This document shows, piece by piece, positions 9,495 through 20,789 of a DNA stretch of 64,000 nucleotides. The translations under genes and the position numbers were made by a program. The notes below the pieces were generated by a model. That model was not told the DNA's origin, made no database searches, and saw only the letters and a list, made by a program, of their open reading frames with translations. The stretch is from Micromonospora sp. M71_S20 (lineage in GTDB: Bacteria > Actinomycetota > Actinomycetes > Mycobacteriales > Micromonosporaceae): positions 186,001-250,000 of the forward strand of contig NZ_RCCV01000004.1 in the NCBI RefSeq assembly GCF_003664255.1, given 5' to 3'. Position 1 is the stretch's first letter; every line of letters starts with the position of its first letter.

Positions 9495-10501
9495 CTAAGC
9501 AGGCGTACTCGTACGACGGTCCCGGATCCGGCCGCAGCGAAGACCCTGGGCCTGATCGGCCGGGACTTCACCGCCCCCGGGGCCAAAGCAGCGCTACGTC
9601 GGCGACATCACTTACCTACCGGTCGGTGAACGCGGGTTCCTCTACCTGGCCACCGTCCTGGACCTGCACTCCCGGCGCCTCGCGGGCTGGGCGATCGCCG
9701 ATCACATGCGCACCGACCTGGTCATCGACGCCCTACACGCCGCGCAGCGAACGCGGCAGCCTGCACGGGGCGATCATGCACACGGACCACGGAGCCCAAG
9801 GCGCCGTCCACCGAAGCAGGCCGATCCCGAGAACGAACTCGTACTCGTCGTCCTGCTGCTCCATGGTCTTGGCAGCGCGCTCAAGTTGCTCGTACAACCG
9901 CCCGACAGCGTGCAGGCGCCGAGCCTCGTCGGACCATGCCCAGGGCTCCGGGGAGTGTGCAGCGAGGCCGGCTCCGTGCAACAACGAACCGGTGGCGTCC
10001 ACTCCCGCAGCGATCATCGCTGCGGCGGTCGCCGCTCCGACGAGGACCGAAACGGCGGCCAGGACACCGAGGTGCTGGCGGACAGCCTCGGCAAGGGCGG
10101 TGCGGCCGGACAGCAACAGACTCCACCGGCCAGCGTCCTCTTCCCCACGGGTGACCGGGTGGCGGCGAGCATCGCCCACACACCGAGCAGGACCGCCAGG
10201 ACGGTGCCCGTGCGCCGCACCGTGAACCCGCCCGCCTGGTCGAGCGCGACCGGCTCACCGAACAGGGTGCGGATCGCCGGGTTGCGGGCCAGCGCCGCCA
10301 AGGCCGCCGGATCCAGCGCCTCGCTGCGGTAGCCGACCACCACCAGGACGGACATACCCGCGCACACAGCGGTCACGACCAGGCCACCACGACGCACCCT
10401 CAGCGAGCTGGTGAGAGCTGAGGAACGCCGTCTGCCCGTTGTCGCGGGCAACCCCGACCGCCTGCTGGAACTGCAGTTCCAAGAGCGGGTCCAGGCCACT
10501 A
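9495..10501. repeat. 1007-bp direct repeat, copy 1 (derived copy)
   Basis: This block matches 50046-51052 at a constant offset of 40551 bp; all six-frame translations I compared are identical. It holds the middle of an IS3 orfB (LSRRTRTTVPDPAAAK to HTDHGAQ) and, inverted, pieces of an ABC permease and the end of its ATPase. In copy 2 both ends run on into longer versions of those genes. Here the block is cut on the left near the IS701 remnant and on the right exactly at the IS5 element. Copy 2 is therefore ancestral and copy 1 a captured fragment with no intact gene. Confidence 0.92.
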
Positions 10502-10530
10502 GGGCCTGTTTCAGAAGTACGGACTGAGGT

Positions 10531-10842
10531 TCAGGCTGGTCGGTTGGGGTAGTGGCGGCCGGCTAGCCAGATGGTGAGGTCCCTGGCGATGTGGCCAGGG
10601 TCGGTCTCGATGGTGAGGTCGTGGATGTGCTGGTGGGTGTCACGGCGTTCGACTTCGTAGGTGTCGTCGTCGAGCAGTGAGATCGAGGCGTACCAGGCTG
10701 GGTCGTCGTCGGCAGGGTTGATCGTGACGAAGGTGTTGTCAGCGCGGTTCAGCTCGTCGATGAGCATGAACAGGGCGTCTTCGGAGGGGTCGTCGATGTG
10801 GTCGCCGTTCTCGGTGTCGGCGTAGTAGTAGTCGGCGGCCAT
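10531..10842 (-). CDS. IS5 passenger gene, hypothetical protein (103 aa)
   Basis: ATG 10842 opens a 103-residue, very acidic protein (MAADYYYADTENGDHIDDPS, then ALFMLIDELNRADNTFVTIN, DDDPAWYASISLLDDDTYEV, TDPGHIARDLTIWLAGRHYP). It lies inside the IS5 terminal repeats, 61 bp downstream of the transposase stop and on the same strand, so it moves with the element. The layout (acidic start, LIDEL helix, a beta region ending in a helical C-terminus) resembles small immunity-type proteins found beside actinobacterial polymorphic toxins, but I cannot name a family. No catalytic motif, membrane segment or signal peptide is visible. A longer in-frame reading through the transposase region is a shadow. 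Confidence 0.7.
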   Translation of the reverse strand: MAADYYYADTENGDHIDDPSEDALFMLIDELNRADNTFVTINPADDDPAWYASISLLDDDTYEVERRDTHQHIHDLTIETDPGHIARDLTIWLAGRHYPNRPA

Positions 10843-10903
10843 CCGGTGTCTCCCTGCTCTGCTGGTCAGCGGGCTCAGCTTCGCATGAGGTGATGCTCGG
10901 TGG

Positions 10904-11782
10904 TCAGAGCCACTCGTTGATCGCGGCGACGTGCACGGCAGCTTCGAAGCGGACGGCGAGTTTGTCGTAGCGGGTGGCCACGGCACGGTGTCGTTTGAGC
11001 CGGTTGATGCCGCACTCCACGGCGTGACGGGCCTTGTAGTCCTCGACGTCGAACACTGGTGGCCTGCCACCGGCTGCGCCGCGCTTCTTACGGTTGCGGG
11101 CCTGGTCGGCGGGCTCGGCGATGGTGGCCTTGATCCCGTGGCGGCGCAGATATTCACGGTTGGCCCGCGACGAGTACGCCTTGTCGCCGCGCACCCGAAC
11201 CGGCCGCTGCCGTGGTCGGCCTGGTCCCAGCCGGGGCACCCGGATACCCCGCAGCACCGGCACGAACTGCGGCGAGTCCCCGCGCTGCCCGGCCGTGACC
11301 AGGATCGACAGTGGCTTCTGGCCCTGCTCACACACCAGGTGGATCTTCGTGGTCAGGCCACCGCGGGACCGGCCGAGTCCGTGATCGGCAGGCTCAGACA
11401 CCACCCCACCGGCTGGCTCCCGCTGCGCGTCAACGTCGCGTCGGGCGCCGGCGGCGTGCTGATGAGCCCGGCAGATCGTCGAGTCGACGTTGACCTCCCA
11501 GCAGATCAAGCCGGCCGCGTCCGCCCTGGCCTGCAACGCGGTGAGGATCCGCGCCCACACCCCCGAGCGCTGCCACCGCCGGAACAGCCCATACACCGTC
11601 TGCCACGGTCCGTACTCCGGCGGCAGATCACGCCACGGACACCCCGTCCGCACCCGCCACCTGATCCCGTTGATCAATAGTCGACGCGACCACACCGCTG
11701 GCCGCCCACGCCCCACCGACGCGGGCAGTAGCGGCTCCAACATCGTCCACTGCTCGTCGGTCAGATCACCACGACCCACCAC
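10904..11782 (-). CDS. IS5-family transposase (intact)
   Basis: A single uninterrupted frame of about 292 residues includes [40 protein letters not shown], the first catalytic Asp region [33 protein letters not shown], the second Asp in [18 protein letters not shown] and the Glu region [20 protein letters not shown]. All DDE regions are present. I chose GTG at 11782 because the family normally starts just before [10 protein letters not shown]; the frame stays open to a TTG at 11815. The sister element at 35745-36781 needs a minus-one frameshift, whereas this copy does not. It is probably active or recently active. Confidence 0.9.
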   Translation of the reverse strand: MVGRGDLTDEQWTMLEPLLPASVGRGRPAVWSRRLLINGIRWRVRTGCPWRDLPPEYGPWQTVYGLFRRWQRSGVWARILTALQARADAAGLICWEVNVDSTICRAHQHAAGARRDVDAQREPAGGVVSEPADHGLGRSRGGLTTKIHLVCEQGQKPLSILVTAGQRGDSPQFVPVLRGIRVPRLGPGRPRQRPVRVRGDKAYSSRANREYLRRHGIKATIAEPADQARNRKKRGAAGGRPPVFDVEDYKARHAVECGINRLKRHRAVATRYDKLAVRFEAAVHVAAINEWL

Positions 11783-11806
11783 AAGATCATCGACGGAGAC
11801 GAGCCC

Positions 11807-14800
11807 GTGGATCAACTTCTGAAACAGGCCCTAGTCGCGTTCCTTGCGATCGCGTCGGTCACCGCGGGAACGCTGTCAGGGGCGCCCGCGAGCGCGAAGA
11901 CGCAGGAGGCCGGTCGGGTCCAACCTCCGGTGCCGTCACCTGGCCGGTCGGTCACCGGCGTGAAGCCGCTGCCTACCAAGTTCGTGACCTCCCGTGACGC
12001 AGCGAAGAACAATCATCGACCTACGCGCACCGAATGGCCGAAGCCCGCCGCCGCACAGGTCGATCTGACTCCTGTCGGCACCCAAGCCGCCGCTGCGCAG
12101 GGCAAGGTGCGGGCCGCAGGAACCCCGGTCTGGGTGCAGCCCACGGCAAAGCGCGGCGTCCCTTACGCCGGTCCCCAGCGCCTCGACGTCCGAGTGCTCG
12201 ATCGCGCCGCGACCGAGGCTGCCGGTATCGACGGGGTCCTGCTCACCGTCGCTCCACAGGCAACAACGGCCTCGAAAACCCCCGGCGGCGCGTCTCTCCG
12301 GGTGGGGCTGGACTACGCCGGCTTCGCCGAAGCGTACGGCGGAAACTACGGCTACCGGCTCAAGATCGTCCAGTTGCCCGCATGTGCGTTGACTACTCCG
12401 AAGCGGGCGGAGTGCCGCACCCTTCGGCCCTTGCCGTCGAGCAACGACGTCGCGGGTAAGACGGTGTCAGCGGAGATTCCGGCCAGCGCCATCGCGGGAC
12501 AGACCGAGCCGGCCGCCACCGCGACCACAGTGCTGGCCGCAGTCGCGGGCGCAGGTGACGAAGGCGGCGCCGGTGGAACCTACGCCGCTACTGACCTGAA
12601 TCCGTCCGGATCCTGGACCGCCGGCGGCAGCACCGGCTCCTTCAGCTACTCGTATCCGTTGACGGTGCCGTCGAGCCGCTCAAAGTTGGCTCCGCAACTG
12701 GCCCTGTCCTATAGCTCCAGCGCGGTGGACGGGCAGACCGCCGCGACTAACGCGCAGGCGTCCTGGGTAGGGGATGGCTGGTCGACACCACGAAACTATG
12801 TAGAGCAAACCTTTGTGTCCTGTAAAGACGATCCGCGCGGCAGCCCATCGCCGAAGAAAACGTACGACCGCTGCTACGCCGGCCCTATCCTGACGCTATC
12901 GCTCAACGGATCGTCGGCGTCGATGGTGTGGGACGCGGGCAAAAAAACCTGGAAGCTCCAGAGCGACAACGGCTCGCTGATCAAGAAGGTAACCGGCTCC
13001 AACAACGGCAGCGACACTTACAACACCGATTACTGGCGGGTGACAGAGCCCGACGGCACTATCTACGAGTTCGGCCGTAACCGACTCCCCGGCTGGTCCG
13101 CGCAAAAACCCGAGACCAACTCGGTGGACTACTCGCCGGTCTACTCGCCGCATGACGGTGACCCCTGCTACGACTCTGCCGGCTTCACCGCGTCAGTCTG
13201 CACGATGGCGTACCGCTGGAATCTCGACTACGTCAAGGATGTCCACGGCAATGCCATGTCCTACTACTACAAGCAGGACACCAACTATTACGGTCGCGAC
13301 GAGGGAACCAGCGACGTTCCCTATATCCGGGACAGTTGGCTGGAGCGCATCGACTACGGTTTCACCGACGGCAACGCCTACGGCACCGTGCCGAACAGGG
13401 TCATCTTCCACACCGACGACCGCTGCCTCTCCAGCACCTGCAAACCGCTAAACGACACCACCAAGGCCAGCTGGCCAGACGTCCCGTTCGACCTGATCTG
13501 CAACCAAGGCACCGACTGCAGGTCGTGGAGCCCGTCCTTCTTCTCGACCGTCCGGCTTACCTCAATCGAGGCCCAGCAGTACAACGTGGCCAGCGCCAAA
13601 TACGAACCGGTCGACTCATACGCGCTGACGCACACCATGCCGCCGACCGGCGACGGCACCGCCCCGACCTTGTGGCTCACGTCGATCACCCGCACTGGTC
13701 GCGACCTCTCCTCCGGCGGCTCCACCACCCCGATCAGCCTGCCATCTGTGTCGTTCACCGGTATTAAACTGCCCAACCGTGTCGACGTCACCGGCGGTTT
13801 TCCGTCGTTCTACCGGCAGCGGATCGAAACCATCACCACCGAGACCGGTTCGGTCATAACCGCAAGCTACGAACTACCGCTGCTCTGCACTGCCCCGGTC
13901 ACGACCAGCCCCGCCTCGAACACCAGGTCCTGCTATCCGGTCTACTGGGCCCCGGATGGCCTCACCAATCCGATCCGCGACTGGTTCCACAAGTACGCGG
14001 TGACGAAAGTCTCCGCCACCGACCCAACCGGCGGCGCGCCTAAGACCTCCACCAGTTACAAATACGTTGGCGGCGCCGCCTGGCACTACGACGACAACGA
14101 GGTCGTCAAGACCAAGTACCGTACCTACGGTCAGTTCCGCGGCTACGGCACGGTCGAAACCCGCAATGGCGATGTCGACAACGACCCGCAGACGCTGACG
14201 GTCACCGCCTACTACCGGGGCATGTCCAAGAACAACAACACCACCGTGGTCAACGTCAGGGACTCCGCCGGCGGCGACCACGAGGACCTCGACCAGCTCG
14301 CCGGCCGGGCACTGGAGACCACGACATACCGCGGCGACGGCGGCCCGGTCGAGACCTCGACCGTAACCTCATACTGGGTCTCGCCTGCGAGCGCAACCCG
14401 AAACAGGACTGGTCTGCCCGCGCTTACGGCGACAAGGACAGCGCCGATCCAGACCTGGAGCCGGCAAGCGGTAACCACCACCGGCACCACGACATGGCGC
14501 TACAGCCAAACCGACCACACGTACGACACCTCGGTCAACTCGCCGACCTTCGGTCTACTCAAGCACTCGTACGAACACTCCGTGCCGGTGAACCCCGCCT
14601 ATGACCGCTGCACCAGCAAGACGTACGCGCCGACGAACATCGACGAGAACAACGACAAGAACATCGTCGGTTTGATCAGCGAGATCGAAACGGTCTCGGT
14701 GGCCTGCGGCGGGTTCACTCAGGGTTCCCCGGCGTCCGTGCCCGGAAGCGTGAACACACTGACCGCACCGGCCACCGTCAACAGGCCCACGCAGGTTGTC

Positions 14801-17800
14801 TCACACATCCGGACCTACTACGACGACCCAGCGTTCGACACCACCTTCCCCCAGCCCGTCGTCCCGACCAAGGGCATCGTGACCATGGTCCGCAAGGCAA
14901 CTGGCTATGTCTCGGGCGCGTACGTCTACCAGACCACCGACCGCGCCGAATTCGACACCTACGGCCGCGCGGTCGGTGCCTACGACGCGAACGGCAACAA
15001 GACCACCACCAGCTACACGGATAACGCCGTTGGCCTGACCACGGGCACCAAGACGACGAACGCCGAGGGCCACTCGACGTCGTCGACGGTCACCCCGAAA
15101 CGCAACCTGACCACGGTCACCACCGACGCCAACAGCATCGTGACCAGCCGACAGTTCGACGCTCTCGGCCGGGTCAAGGCGATCTGGTTAGCGTCCCGGG
15201 CGCCCAGCAACTCCCCTCACTACCGCTATACGTACACCGTCGAGAAGACTGGGCCGACCGCCACCACCGTTGAGAAGCTGAACAACTCCGGCAGCTACGC
15301 CATCTCGACATCGATCTACGACGCGCAGCTGCGACCGCGCCAGACCCAAGTGGTCAGCCCGGCGGGCGGCCGATTGATCACCGACACCTTCTACGACAGC
15401 CGGGGCTGGGTGCGGGCCACCTACAACGGCTGGTGGGACGCCGCCAACAGCCCCGGTAACACCCCTGTCTATGCTGCGGACCTCGGTAAGAAGGTTCTCA
15501 ATCAGACCTTCAACACGTACGACGGCGCCGGCAGGGCCATCCTCGTTGAGAACGCCCGGGACAACCTCGTCGTCTCATCCACCCGCACCGTCTACAACGG
15601 CGACCGGACCACGGTGCTTCCGCCGACGGGCGGCACCACCACCACCACTGTCACCGACCCGATGGGCCGCACCACGCAGCTGCTCCAGTACACCGCCGCC
15701 CCGACGCTCGTCAGCCCGTCGAACTCCTTCACCGGCGCGTACTACCTGACCGGTGGGACAACGGTGGCGACCAGCTACGGCTTCGACGGCCACGGCAACC
15801 AGTCGACCCTCACGGACGCCGCTGGCAACACGTGGACCCGCGAATACGACCTACTGGGCCGGGTCACCAGCAAGAGCGACCCCGATGCCGGCATCAGCAC
15901 CACCAAGTACGACGGCATCGGCAATATCACCGAGGCCACCGACGCCAGACTCAAGACCGTCTCTTACAGCTACGACAAGATCAACCGCAAGATTGGAAGC
16001 TTCGCCGCCAAGCAGGCCGCGCAGTCGTCGACCAACCAGATCGCTTCCTGGGTCTACGACAACGACAACGCGGCAGTGCCTGGAATGACGAATCCGATCG
16101 GAAAGCTCACTACCACCACCGCCTACCGCAACAACGCCGCCTACATCACCCAGTACAACGGCTTCAACACCTTCGGCAGCTCCACAGGCGAGACGATCAC
16201 CATCCCAGCCACCGAGGGCCTGCTCGGCAACACCTACACAGTCGGCCACAGATACCTGGCCGTCACCAATGCGCCGTACAGCGACACGTACCAGGCCAAC
16301 GGCGGTCTCCCGACGGAAACAGTCACCTACGGCTACACCGGGGCGTTGGAGCTACCGACCACCGCCAGCAGCCTGCTCGCCACCTACGCCAACGTCACCC
16401 ACTACGACGCATGGGGCAGGGTGACTGGCGGCGGGATCAACGCGAGCACCAGCCAGGCCTCTCTCGTCAACACGTACGACGACCACACCGGTCGTCTGAT
16501 GCAACGCAAGATCACGAAAACCACTACTAGCACCACGAACGTCGGGCAACGGGACTACAAGTACGACCTGTTCGGCAACACCATCAAGCAGGTCGAAACC
16601 CGCCACCAACCATCGGTGGCTGCGGAGACACAGTGCTACCGCTACAACTCGCTGCGTCAAGTCACCTCCGCATGGACAGCCACTGACGACTGCGCGGTGA
16701 CGCCGACCAGCAGCAACCGGTCGATGGTCAGCAGCGGAATCGGTTCGACCAGCGCCTACTGGACCGAGTGGACCGTAGACGCCCTCGGCAACCGCAAGAG
16801 CCAGAAGCAGTACTCGCTCACCGGCGGCACCGACACCACCACCAACTACATCTACAACGGCAATGGCGAGGGGCAGCCGAACACGCTGACCAGCACCAGC
16901 ACCACGGGCGGGCTAACTGGCTCCACGGCGTACACGTACGACGAATCCGGCAACATGACCACCCGCACCGCAGGACGGGGAAATCAGACCCTCCGCTGGG
17001 ACGACACCGGCGAGCTCGCAGCGGTGACCGGCGGCACGGGCGGCGACAGCAGCTTCCTGTACGACGCCGATGGCAACCTTCTGATCCAGAAAGACCCCGG
17101 CCAGGCAACCCTGTACCTGCCAACCCAGCAGATCACCCTCAACACCAGCACCCAAAACCTGAGCGGGGTGCGGTACTACCCGCTGCCCAATGGCGCGACT
17201 GCCGTGCGGACAGGCACCGGCACCAACTACAGCTACGTGATTCCCGACCACCAAGGCACACCAAGCCTCTACCTCAACAACACCGCACAAATTCCCACCT
17301 GGCGGCAGTACACCCCTTACGGCGAACCGCGCGGGGCGACCGTCACCTCCCCCGACAACCGTGGATTCCTCAACCAGCCGCTCAACACGAATACTGGGCT
17401 CACTCAGGTGAGTACCCGCAACTACGACCCCACAATCGGCCGCTTCGTCTCCCTTGACCCGCTGCAGGACCTCGCGGACCCGCAACAGTGGAACGGGTAT
17501 GCCTACGCCAACAACTCACCGGTAACCTTCAGCGACCCCAGCGGCCTCATCAACGATGACTGCGCGATCTTCGACTGCTACGGATATGACCCCAACGAAG
17601 GCTGCCCGCATGGCTGCGGCTCCACGGACAACGTCGCATGGGGAATCGACCAAGGACTGAGCGGCACCGCCCCCAAAAAACGCAACGACCCACGAATCCT
17701 CGGCAACGTCATCCGAGTTCCAGAGACAATTTCGCTAGAAGAGTTCACCCGCCGCTGGAACGCGCAGCGTGGCAAGTGGTTCGGTAGTTCAAATTTCGCA

Positions 17801-18778
17801 AACGATGAGCTGGTGGCGTCGGACGAGCGTGCGCTCGCTATGAACATTTGCCACGAGATGGGTCGACCCGGCGGATGCCAAGAGTGGATCGAGGAGCTTT
17901 ACAGCCCCTACATCGACCACAAGGCGGCGACCCTACCCTCCGATGACCTGATCCCCGGCGGGACCGGTGCACTCGGCGCCGCCGCCGGCGCGGGCCGTGC
18001 AGCTGGAGGCAGCCGCCCTGGTGGAAGTGGCTGCAGCTGTGGCTGCAAGAGCTTCAGCGGCGATACCGAGGTCCTAATGGCCGACGGGACAAAGAAGCGC
18101 CTGGACGAAATTTCGCCTGGCGACGAGGTCATGGCCTCGGACCCGGAGACCGGTGAGCAGGGACCCCGGGTCGTGACGGACGTCTGGGTCCACTCCGATG
18201 ATCTGATCAGGCTCGATCTCGCCGGTGGCTCGGTCATGACAACCGAGGACCATCCCTTCTGGAATCATACAGACCGCGAGTGGCAACGGGCCGACGAACT
18301 CGACGCAGGCGACGTTGTCAAGACCGCAGACGGAGGGACGAGGTCTGTCATCGGCCTCCGCCTTGTCACCGGCCGCACCGACCTCGCCTACAACCTGACC
18401 GTCGACGGCATTCACACGTACTATGTGATGGCCGGCGAAGCTTCCGTCTTGGTGCACAACACCGGCGACGATATAGTCAGGGTCGGTCGCTGGATGTCGC
18501 AACGTGAATACGATGTCATGGTGAGGACTGGAAGGGTGCAACCTGGTGCTGGCGGTCTGACCTATGTGGTTTATCCGGCAAGCCGAGATGCCTTCAAACC
18601 CACTTGGCCCGGATCTGTATATGCAGAGTTTGATGTGCCACGATCATCGCTCATCCAGGGTGGTCGGCCTGGTGACTATAAGATGGCGGAGGCTGACACG
18701 CTAATGGGACGTTACTTGGCCAAAAAGGGTGGAACGCCAGGTATGCCTAATGCGACGAATATTGGCCCATGCAGCTAA
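11807..18778 (+). CDS. Secreted Rhs/YD-repeat polymorphic toxin with Hint domain
   Basis: This 2323-residue protein has a signal peptide (hydrophobic core [15 protein letters not shown], AxA site near residue 30) and a SpvB-like opening ([20 protein letters not shown], then [13 protein letters not shown]). A long series of YD repeats follows ([34 protein letters not shown]), then the Rhs core end GRFVSLDPL and [19 protein letters not shown] near residues 1880-1913. A Hint domain starts at Cys2080 ([20 protein letters not shown]), carries [10 protein letters not shown] and ends at VLVHN (Asn2218), fitting self-cleavage. The last 105 residues are the variable toxin: [20 protein letters not shown] and [18 protein letters not shown]. 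They resemble ADP-ribosyltransferase-type Rhs toxins of the TreTu kind; that match is tentative. The first eight codons come from the IS5 end. The tail is visibly less GC-rich than the core, as expected for exchanged tips. Confidence 0.93.
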   Translation: MDQLLKQALVAFLAIASVTAGTLSGAPASAKTQEAGRVQPPVPSPGRSVTGVKPLPTKFVTSRDAAKNNHRPTRTEWPKPAAAQVDLTPVGTQAAAAQGKVRAAGTPVWVQPTAKRGVPYAGPQRLDVRVLDRAATEAAGIDGVLLTVAPQATTASKTPGGASLRVGLDYAGFAEAYGGNYGYRLKIVQLPACALTTPKRAECRTLRPLPSSNDVAGKTVSAEIPASAIAGQTEPAATATTVLAAVAGAGDEGGAGGTYAATDLNPSGSWTAGGSTGSFSYSYPLTVPSSRSKLAPQLALSYSSSAVDGQTAATNAQASWVGDGWSTPRNYVEQTFVSCKDDPRGSPSPKKTYDRCYAGPILTLSLNGSSASMVWDAGKKTWKLQSDNGSLIKKVTGSNNGSDTYNTDYWRVTEPDGTIYEFGRNRLPGWSAQKPETNSVDYSPVYSPHDGDPCYDSAGFTASVCTMAYRWNLDYVKDVHGNAMSYYYKQDTNYYGRDEGTSDVPYIRDSWLERIDYGFTDGNAYGTVPNRVIFHTDDRCLSSTCKPLNDTTKASWPDVPFDLICNQGTDCRSWSPSFFSTVRLTSIEAQQYNVASAKYEPVDSYALTHTMPPTGDGTAPTLWLTSITRTGRDLSSGGSTTPISLPSVSFTGIKLPNRVDVTGGFPSFYRQRIETITTETGSVITASYELPLLCTAPVTTSPASNTRSCYPVYWAPDGLTNPIRDWFHKYAVTKVSATDPTGGAPKTSTSYKYVGGAAWHYDDNEVVKTKYRTYGQFRGYGTVETRNGDVDNDPQTLTVTAYYRGMSKNNNTTVVNVRDSAGGDHEDLDQLAGRALETTTYRGDGGPVETSTVTSYWVSPASATRNRTGLPALTATRTAPIQTWSRQAVTTTGTTTWRYSQTDHTYDTSVNSPTFGLLKHSYEHSVPVNPAYDRCTSKTYAPTNIDENNDKNIVGLISEIETVSVACGGFTQGSPASVPGSVNTLTAPATVNRPTQVVSHIRTYYDDPAFDTTFPQPVVPTKGIVTMVRKATGYVSGAYVYQTTDRAEFDTYGRAVGAYDANGNKTTTSYTDNAVGLTTGTKTTNAEGHSTSSTVTPKRNLTTVTTDANSIVTSRQFDALGRVKAIWLASRAPSNSPHYRYTYTVEKTGPTATTVEKLNNSGSYAISTSIYDAQLRPRQTQVVSPAGGRLITDTFYDSRGWVRATYNGWWDAANSPGNTPVYAADLGKKVLNQTFNTYDGAGRAILVENARDNLVVSSTRTVYNGDRTTVLPPTGGTTTTTVTDPMGRTTQLLQYTAAPTLVSPSNSFTGAYYLTGGTTVATSYGFDGHGNQSTLTDAAGNTWTREYDLLGRVTSKSDPDAGISTTKYDGIGNITEATDARLKTVSYSYDKINRKIGSFAAKQAAQSSTNQIASWVYDNDNAAVPGMTNPIGKLTTTTAYRNNAAYITQYNGFNTFGSSTGETITIPATEGLLGNTYTVGHRYLAVTNAPYSDTYQANGGLPTETVTYGYTGALELPTTASSLLATYANVTHYDAWGRVTGGGINASTSQASLVNTYDDHTGRLMQRKITKTTTSTTNVGQRDYKYDLFGNTIKQVETRHQPSVAAETQCYRYNSLRQVTSAWTATDDCAVTPTSSNRSMVSSGIGSTSAYWTEWTVDALGNRKSQKQYSLTGGTDTTTNYIYNGNGEGQPNTLTSTSTTGGLTGSTAYTYDESGNMTTRTAGRGNQTLRWDDTGELAAVTGGTGGDSSFLYDADGNLLIQKDPGQATLYLPTQQITLNTSTQNLSGVRYYPLPNGATAVRTGTGTNYSYVIPDHQGTPSLYLNNTAQIPTWRQYTPYGEPRGATVTSPDNRGFLNQPLNTNTGLTQVSTRNYDPTIGRFVSLDPLQDLADPQQWNGYAYANNSPVTFSDPSGLINDDCAIFDCYGYDPNEGCPHGCGSTDNVAWGIDQGLSGTAPKKRNDPRILGNVIRVPETISLEEFTRRWNAQRGKWFGSSNFANDELVASDERALAMNICHEMGRPGGCQEWIEELYSPYIDHKAATLPSDDLIPGGTGALGAAAGAGRAAGGSRPGGSGCSCGCKSFSGDTEVLMADGTKKRLDEISPGDEVMASDPETGEQGPRVVTDVWVHSDDLIRLDLAGGSVMTTEDHPFWNHTDREWQRADELDAGDVVKTADGGTRSVIGLRLVTGRTDLAYNLTVDGIHTYYVMAGEASVLVHNTGDDIVRVGRWMSQREYDVMVRTGRVQPGAGGLTYVVYPASRDAFKPTWPGSVYAEFDVPRSSLIQGGRPGDYKMAEADTLMGRYLAKKGGTPGMPNATNIGPCS

Positions 18779-19104
18779 GGGGCGCACCTTTGCTTGACGC
18801 TGTGCTTGGACTGATTTCGCAAGTTGCGGCCACTGGCCTGCCAGCCAGCATTGTTTCGACCGTCAAACAGTCGCCCGATAGCTGGATCAAAAGATCCGTC
18901 TCGTGGACGTTGGAGGCGGGAGATCTTGGTGCTCAATTGACCATATGGGAAGACGGTGATGCGGAGATCGACCTTGTTGACATGGAGACTCTTGAAGCTA
19001 GGGCCGAACATCGGAAAATCAAAGGACAACGCGATATTCGGCTAGCTTTGGACGCTGTTTGCAATTGGGTGCTCGGTCGGCCGTCACCCGACAGCATGCC
19101 GTGA
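18769..19104 (+). CDS. Probable immunity protein for the Rhs toxin
   Basis: ATG 18769 overlaps the last ten bases of the Rhs gene, so the two are translationally coupled. The 111-residue product has no signal peptide or membrane helix, so it would be cytosolic: a helical start (LLDAVLGLISQVAATGL), a beta-rich middle (SVSWTLEAGDLGAQLTIWED, DGDAEIDLVDMETLEAR) and a helical end (DIRLALDAVCNWVLG). Position directly after a toxin tip, small size, acidity and lower GC than the Rhs core are the usual signs of an immunity gene. I do not recognise the family from sequence alone, and pairing with this toxin is inferred from context. Confidence 0.75.
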   Translation: MQLRGAPLLDAVLGLISQVAATGLPASIVSTVKQSPDSWIKRSVSWTLEAGDLGAQLTIWEDGDAEIDLVDMETLEARAEHRKIKGQRDIRLALDAVCNWVLGRPSPDSMP

Positions 19105-19290
19105 TGCGGAGAGGCTAGGTTCAAGTCCCTTCGGTGCACCGATCTGACCAGGGAAGGAAGCCGATCGGCTGCAGATCTTGAATGGTCAGGTTGTGTCGGG
19201 TTCGAGTGCCAGTCCGGTGCGACGGATAGTTCTCACCTCAGTCACGACGTCCGGCACCCATGCGTCAGGGGTGCCGGACGTCGCTGCCGT

Positions 19291-20666
19291 TAGTACTGCA
19301 ACGGCAGTAGGCGAATCGAGTTCGGCTCGCGTTCGTTGGTCTGCCTGTGACGGATGTTGATGTTGACCGGTGGCATGGAGAGTTGGACCGGTTGCACGCG
19401 CGGATCGGGGCCCGGTTTCGTCGGGCGGAGCCGCGGCGGCGGGTGCGTCAGTACCTGTGTGGGCTGGTGTCGGGTCTGGGCCGTAAGAATGGCTGGACCC
19501 TGGCGGAGCAGGCCGGGGACGTGTCGCCGGACGGGATGCAGCGGTTGTTGCGGTGGGCGGACTGGGACGTTGATGCCGTCCGTGACGATGTGCGGGACTA
19601 CGTGGTCGAGCACCTCGGCGATCCGGCGGGTGTGCTGATCGTCGACGACACCGGCTTCCTGAAGAAGGGCACGCGGTCGGCCGGGGTGCAACGCCAGTAC
19701 TCCGGCACCGCGGGACGGACGGAGAACTGCCAGGTCGGGGTGTTCCTGGCCTACCGCTCCAGCAAGGGCCACGCGTTGATCGACCGGCAGCTCTACCTCC
19801 CGACGTCGTGGACCGATGACCGAGACCGCTGTCGGGCCGCCGGGATCCCCGACGAGGTCGAGTTCGCCACGAAGGTGCAGATGGCCCGTCAGATGCTGGC
19901 CCGAGCGTTGGATACCGGGGTGCCGGTGGGGTGGGTGACGATGGACGAGGCCTACGGGCAGTCGAAGTCGCTGCGGGTGTGGTTGGAACACCGGGATGTG
20001 GCTTATGTGGTCGGTCGCGACCCGCCGCAATGACGACATGATCACCACCATGATGGGCATCGTCCGCGCGGACGAGCTGATTGCCGCTCTGCCGGCTCGG
20101 GCGTGGTGCCGGCTGTCTGCTGGCGCGGGCGCACACGGCCCCCGCGAGTACTGGTGGGCGCGGGTGCCGGTGCGCATCGGTTGGCAGCCCGGCCGGGGGC
20201 ACTGGCTGCTGGCCCGGCGCAGCATCGCCACCGGCGAGATCGCCTACTACGTCTGTTACGGGCCTCGCCGTACTCGCCTGGTCGACCTCGCCCGCATCGC
20301 CGGTGCCCGGTGGGCGGTCGAGGAGTGCTTTCAGCAGGCCAAGAACGAAGCCGGCCTCGACGAGTACCAGGTCCGTGACTGGCGAGCCTGGTACGCCCAC
20401 ATCACCCTGTCCATGGCCGCCCACGCCTGGCTCTCCGTCGCCCGATCCCTTACGACAAAAGGGGATCCAGTCCCGGCGACGGCATGATGATCGGCTACAC
20501 GGTACCGGAGATCCGAAGGCTGCTCACCGCACTCGTAGTGCGATCAACTCACCCGCCAGAGCGCGTCTGGGCTTGGTCGCGCTGGCGCCGACGACGCCAA
20601 CACCAAGCCCGAACCTGCCACTACCGACGACGCGGATACCCCTGACCAACTGCCGTTGCAGTACTA
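19291..20666 (+). mobile_element. IS701-family element with 18-bp perfect terminal repeats
   Basis: TAGTACTGCAACGGCAGT (19291-19308) is repeated in perfect inverse at 20649-20666, bounding 1376 bp that contain one IS701-type transposase. The flanks share only a short TA-type match, as expected for IS701 elements that target YTAR-like sites. Ends are intact although the transposase is broken. Confidence 0.85.
19347..20645 (+). pseudogene. IS701-family transposase with frameshifts
   Basis: From GTG 19347 the frame reads MTDVDVDRWHGELDRLHARI, DGMQRLLRWADWDVDAVRDD, then the catalytic VLIVDDTGFLKKGTRSAGVQ and GWVTMDEAYGQSKSLRVWLE. It stops at 20032 after a frameshift near 20020. The C-terminal half continues in another frame as WWARVPVRIGWQPGRGHWLL, the catalytic ARWAVEECFQQAKNEAGLDE and SMAAHAWLSVARS. 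A second break near 20485 separates the final EIRRLLTALVVRS segment, which ends at 20645. Two single-base changes inactivate an otherwise full-length gene. Confidence 0.85.
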
Positions 20667-20789
20667 AGCGTTCGGGGGGTGCCCTTCGGGGCCATCCCCC
20701 GAACAGTCTGCCCGCATGGCCCGCATGCGCGCCGAACCGGCGCGGAATCACGTGCGGCCCACCTCTTCTGGGGCCGCGACAGTGCCGGC

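Larger units (their letters stand above)
10502..11831 (-). mobile_element. IS5-family element carrying a passenger gene
   Basis: Terminal repeats GGGCCTGTTTCAGAAGT (10502-10518) and its perfect complement (11815-11831) bound a 1330-bp element flanked by TA (CTAG in the longer reading) on both sides. It encodes an intact transposase and, between the transposase stop and the left end, a second complete gene in the same orientation. The sister element at 35745-36781, with near-identical outer ends (GGGCCTGTGTCGAAGT), is 1037 bp and has no such gene. The right end lies in the signal-peptide region of the Rhs gene and the left end at the edge of the 1007-bp repeat. Confidence 0.88.

Noticed and set aside
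10843..11331. 266-residue reading of the IS5 passenger protein
   Set aside because: The upstream part is a shadow of the transposase in another frame; ATG 10842 gives a compact protein with good codon use.
19104..19145. tRNA-like 3-prime end (GGTTCAAGTCC followed by GGTGCACC)
   Set aside because: The T-loop sequence is present, but the stem does not pair properly and no acceptor, D or anticodon arm is found upstream. At best it is a degraded attachment-site remnant.
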